From Harmothoe impar (taxonomy: Eukaryota > Annelida > Polychaeta > Phyllodocida > Polynoidae): a DNA stretch of 64,000 bases. The translations under genes and the position numbers were made by a program. The stretch's first letter is position 1. Each line of letters begins with the position of its first letter. Where the stretch lies: positions 19,522,381 through 19,586,380 of the forward strand of contig OX381713.1 in the NCBI GenBank assembly GCA_947462335.1, written 5' to 3'. Below are positions 60,458 through 64,000 of this stretch, one piece after another. The notes under the pieces were generated by a model. It ran no database searches. It saw only the letters and a list, made by a program, of their open reading frames with translations, and was not told where the DNA came from.

Positions 60458-61391
60458 GGCTCACTCTCACCAAATCAGTGCAACTAAAAAAGTGACGTAC
60501 ATGATCGGCGGACGTACATGATCGGCGGACGTACATGATCGGCAGAGTCCAAAATCCGTCTTTTACCCCCTGCACTACGATGTTTAACTCTCCCAACCAT
60601 ACCTACAGGCTGTAATGTATCTTTGGGGAGTTTATTAGAAAAAAAAACCTCCCAAAATATGTATAGGGGCCGGAGGGGGGGGCTCAATGTGTAACCGATC
60701 ATGTACGTCACATGACGTACATGATCGGCTTGGAATGTCATGTAAAATTTCCTATTTACCCACTGCTTGACCTGTCTATGATTACACATATTTAGACCTA
60801 CATCATATGTACACCTCACTATGATTGATTTATGTTTTAAATATGGTCAGAAAAGGTAATTAAAGCAGTCAATAAATAATGGCCGATCATGTACGTCACA
60901 TGACGTACATGATCGGTATTAAAATGTCATGTAAAATACTCTAACTAGACTCATCTACACATTTAAACCATTTGAAATACCAAGACAGACATTATATGTA
61001 CACCTTGGTAAGGTTTATAAATGTTTTATTATGGTCAGAAAGAGTAGGGCAGTCAATAATCACCGATCATGTACGTCACCGATCATGTACGTCACATGAC
61101 GTACATGATCGGCATTGAAATGTCATGTAAAATACTCTTACTAGAATCATTTACACATTTAAACCATTTTAAATACCAATACAGACATTATATGAACACC
61201 TTGGTAAGGTTTACTTATGTTATATGATGATCAGAATGACTGGGGCAGTCAATAATCACCGATCATGTACGTCACCAATCATGTACGTCACCGATCATGT
61301 ACGTCACCGATCATGTACGTCCACCGATCATGTACGTCCACTGATCATGTACGTCACTTTTTTAGTTGCACTGATTTGGTGAGAGTGAGTC
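60458..61391. mobile_element. Foldback element built from GACGTACATGATCGG modules
   Basis: A 934-base insertion, empty in unit 1 at about 26993. It has terminal inverted repeats of about 70 bases starting GRCTCACTCTCACC. ATAG flanks both sides (60454-60457, 61392-61395). About 16 copies of a module close to GACGTACATGATCGG occur: three forward in tandem inside the left end and six inverted inside the right. The others form three palindromes with 15-base arms (about 60700, 60888 and 61082). These palindromes bound tandem units of about 190 bases that resemble one another. No transposase is encoded. The minus-strand frame 60484-60819 is not credible. Confidence 0.85.
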
Positions 61392-63803
61392 ATAGATGAT
61401 TAATGTGTGAAGTGTAAGTCACTATTATGTTATGTTGTCAGGTAACAATGCTGTTACCTAATGGTATGAAAAGGTGTTAGTTTTACGGCTATTTAATTGT
61501 GCTCATTGTACAGTTGTGAATGCCTGCCTCTACATCTGGAGTAGTTGAGAACCTAGCCCCCTGGGTCCCCAGCTTATCCCTTTAATAAGCTGTAAAAATA
61601 AATAATTTTAATATAAGGACAGCATAGTACCTGAAAGCATCATACCCTTGGTCGCCATGATGCATGAATGCAGCCATGATAAGTAAACTGCCAGTGCTGC
61701 ATTAAAGCATCACGCTGACCCTATTGGGTTCAGACACTCCCAAAGGGTCAGCATAATCCACATTGCTGTTGTTGATAAAAGATATTGTTGAGTATGCATC
61801 TCCTGCAATATTCCTCTTCTGTTAAGTCATCTTGTACACTACCAAATGTAGGCAAGATTCTGCCATACTTCTCTCATACTGCACCCAATATGTGAATGCT
61901 TCTGTTTTTCTTTAAACATAAACCTCTGGGTAAATAACCTGGTTTCTGAAAAATTAGCAGTGTGATCTATAATTATATAAATTCATGAAACAGAAACTTT
62001 TTCAGCCAATTTACTATCATAGGAAAGGGGCAGTACATTGTGATTGACATCTTTTTAATTGATTTAACAACTATCAGTTTTATCAGATGAAGATGTCAAC
62101 AGATAAATCAGTAAAGGTAAAAAAGATCTAATGTTAATGAGGTATAGTCATCATTACCAAACAGAGATATGATTAGTTTTTGACAGATATAGACAGTTTT
62201 AAGAGATCAACATGAAGGTGGTATTTGATGGAAGGACAATGAAAATATTTTTGATGTTTGGAACTGAATTGGACTCACTTCCTCTCCCCTCAAATATCTA
62301 TTTAGTGATAAGAATAAAGATATGTTAAATATTAAGCAGCCATCCCAGCCATAACACAATGTAGTTGAGAATAGTGTCCCTCTGTGGAAAGTCTAGGATC
62401 CACTACCTGAAATGGGGTTCTGCCATTAAAAACAGTTATGTGCTGCACACAGTCAGTGATCAATGCAGAATGTAGAGATTTTATCTGAATGAACTGGAGT
62501 TTCCTCAGTCTCAGTGTGCCCAACTGAGGAATTACTCAGTCTGGGGTCAGTGCTACAATCGTTCCAGGTGGAACTCTCTAGCATTGAAGGCGAGAACGGT
62601 ACATTTACACTCGCCAATCATAATTCAGAGGTCCTCCAGCACGCCACCGAATCGCGCCTGGCGAGTGCACCTGTTTCCGGGATCTAAGCCCATCGTTTTA
62701 TCTGTGACCAGGCTCAGAGGGGCCAAAGCCGTTACCGCCCGGGCCTGGTGCATACAAGGCTGGAGTTCCCGGGGCATGGTGATGACAACAGAGCAGTGAA
62801 AGGAAGGAGTAATAGTGAAAATACCACATGCGATCAATTAAATGAAATTCTGCATCTATTTCAATCAGATAGGTGGAAAGGTAGAATATAATACTACCTT
62901 TAGAAGCACAGCTATAGGAAACATAACCTTGTATAATTGGGACCCTCATATAGCTGGCTATCTCATCAGCTGGAGAAACATCTGGATGGTTAATGGCCCA
63001 AATGTTTCTGCCCCTCTACAGTAGGAATTGATCTAGGACCGCAAAGAAAACAAGCATTAAATCAAAGAACCTCTCTTAAGCTCTATCACTGTCAAGTAGA
63101 GGTCCTCAAGTTGGTTTTATTTAAGCGTGGTCTGTCCACATCTTAAAGGTACCTCCAGGGCTTCTCCCTTCACCCAACCTCCTATTGAACACTCTTATTT
63201 GGTGGTCTGCCACAGCACCCATTCAGCACAAACACTGCAGATAATAAAAGCCGGCTCAATACCAACTAATTGAGAGGTATTCATAAAAAGTGTACCTTGC
63301 CAGATAGATAATGAAGATCTGAGGTAAATAACAAGGCCCTCTTTATGACTACAAGTAGAACCATAATTTCCGCACACAAGGGCTGTTATTTTACTTGATT
63401 TATACCTTCTTTGAAACTATTGCACTGATTGTTTACTCCTCTCTCTTAGTGAATACGTGCAGATAAGCCAGCAGATAAAACTACATGAATCATAATAATG
63501 CTCCTTCAGATTAAAAACATCATCATCTGATCCAATTGTCTATAATTATCTAAGATTTTGAATTCCAAAGGTCGGATTGAAAAGCTGAAGGATTAATGTT
63601 TTATTAGTATATAAGAACTAATATCACAAATAATGGTGCAAGACTATTTTCGGATGTGTTTCCTAGATTTCTGGGATCTTTAAGTGAAATGTGGCTATGC
63701 AACATGCAGTCATGAAGTATGCCTGGGTGATATAGGAAGGGCTAGAAGTGATGAGATGCTTCATCACCTGCATGTCCAAGGTACCTAGTTGGTCGAGCCT
63801 TGA
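61392..63803. other. Shared non-coding block at the end of unit 2
   Basis: Homologous to 26994-29103. It has a unit-2 insertion of about 118 bases at 61960-62077 and a GC-rich insertion at 62512-62785. No supported gene. Confidence 0.55.
62512..62785. other. GC-rich unit-2-only insertion
   Basis: About 270 bases replacing about 50 in unit 1 (28018-28067). It is much richer in G and C than anything around it. Frames are open on both strands across it (about 62584-62799 plus, 62625-62837 minus), but I recognise no domain or RNA family. No inverted ends are obvious. Confidence 0.5.
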
Positions 63804-64000
63804 CATAAAGACCCGGAAAATCCTTATTTTCCGCTGTATCCATCCACCTACGCAAACAGGAAGAAAGGTATTCATCAGAGCAATGAAGCCTTGCAAGGAA
63901 GGCAGTTACCAACATTATAAATAGCCAGTATTGTATGATGGGTTCATGTTTGCCCTGTACCAAACCTCTGTGCTTCTGGCTTCATAAGGCAATGATAAAA
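63804..64000. other. Right flank outside the tandem duplication
   Basis: No counterpart at the unit 1 end. No feature is recognised. Confidence 0.5.

Larger units (their letters stand above)
29104..63803 (+). repeat. Tandem duplication, unit 2
   Basis: This is the second copy, about 34.7 kb. It is longer than unit 1 because it carries the LINE (40846-46413), the nested composite 34186-36398 and several TIR elements. The junction with unit 1 lies near 29103. To its left the sequence matches 63721-63803, and to its right it matches 364 onward. Only about two bases (GA) are shared at the breakpoint. Because the divergence is several percent, the copies are not recent. A haplotype-joining assembly artefact in a very heterozygous animal is the main alternative. 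Confidence 0.92.

Noticed and set aside
60484..60819. A 111-codon minus-strand frame in the foldback element
   Set aside because: It runs through the repeated modules and a G-rich tract and has no domain.

Overview
The window looks like non-coding DNA from an animal, most likely a marine invertebrate. There are no operons or dense reading frames. It holds Ngaro-type and CR1/Jockey-like retrotransposons with a crowd of small inverted-repeat elements in AT-rich DNA. The species cannot be named from the sequence. I recognise no host protein-coding gene; every convincing coding region belongs to a transposable element.

The master structure is a large direct tandem duplication. Unit 1 runs from about 362 to 29103 and unit 2 from about 29104 to 63803. 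Unique flanks lie at 1-361 and 63804-64000. The units align in order over most of their length. By eye they differ by about 5% in a conserved stretch and about 12% in a faster one, and they differ by many insertions and deletions. Because each unit is a reference for the other, several insertions can be read as occupied versus empty sites. Two haplotypes of a highly heterozygous animal wrongly joined in tandem would give the same layout, so that alternative must be tested.

Unit 1 carries a decayed Ngaro-like tyrosine-recombinase retrotransposon (541-5296). It has split direct repeats A1-ORFs-B1-A2-B2, a Gag with CCCH plus CCHC zinc motifs, a reverse transcriptase/RNase H and a tyrosine recombinase. 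Unit 1 also has a TTAA-flanked element containing a tRNA-like sequence (10415-11024), a foldback element (12888-13385), a long imperfect hairpin (20908-21056) and a GGGA microsatellite.

Unit 2 carries a nearly intact LINE on the minus strand (40846-46413). Its ORF1 protein has a coiled coil, an L1-like RNA-binding region and a C-terminal NADAR (YbiA-like) domain, which I regard as the most exciting item here. Unit 2 also has a nested composite at 34186-36398: a hAT-like MITE, a broken Gag-like gene and a 5'-truncated LINE. Three further TIR elements (31438-32387, 38722-38950, 60458-61391) share an unusual plan, with short motifs repeated inward from the ends in opposite orientations. Smaller MITEs lie at 30541-30652, 56467-57130 and 58708-58805.

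The rest is shared or unit-specific DNA with minisatellites and traces of older, nested duplications, in which I see no genes.
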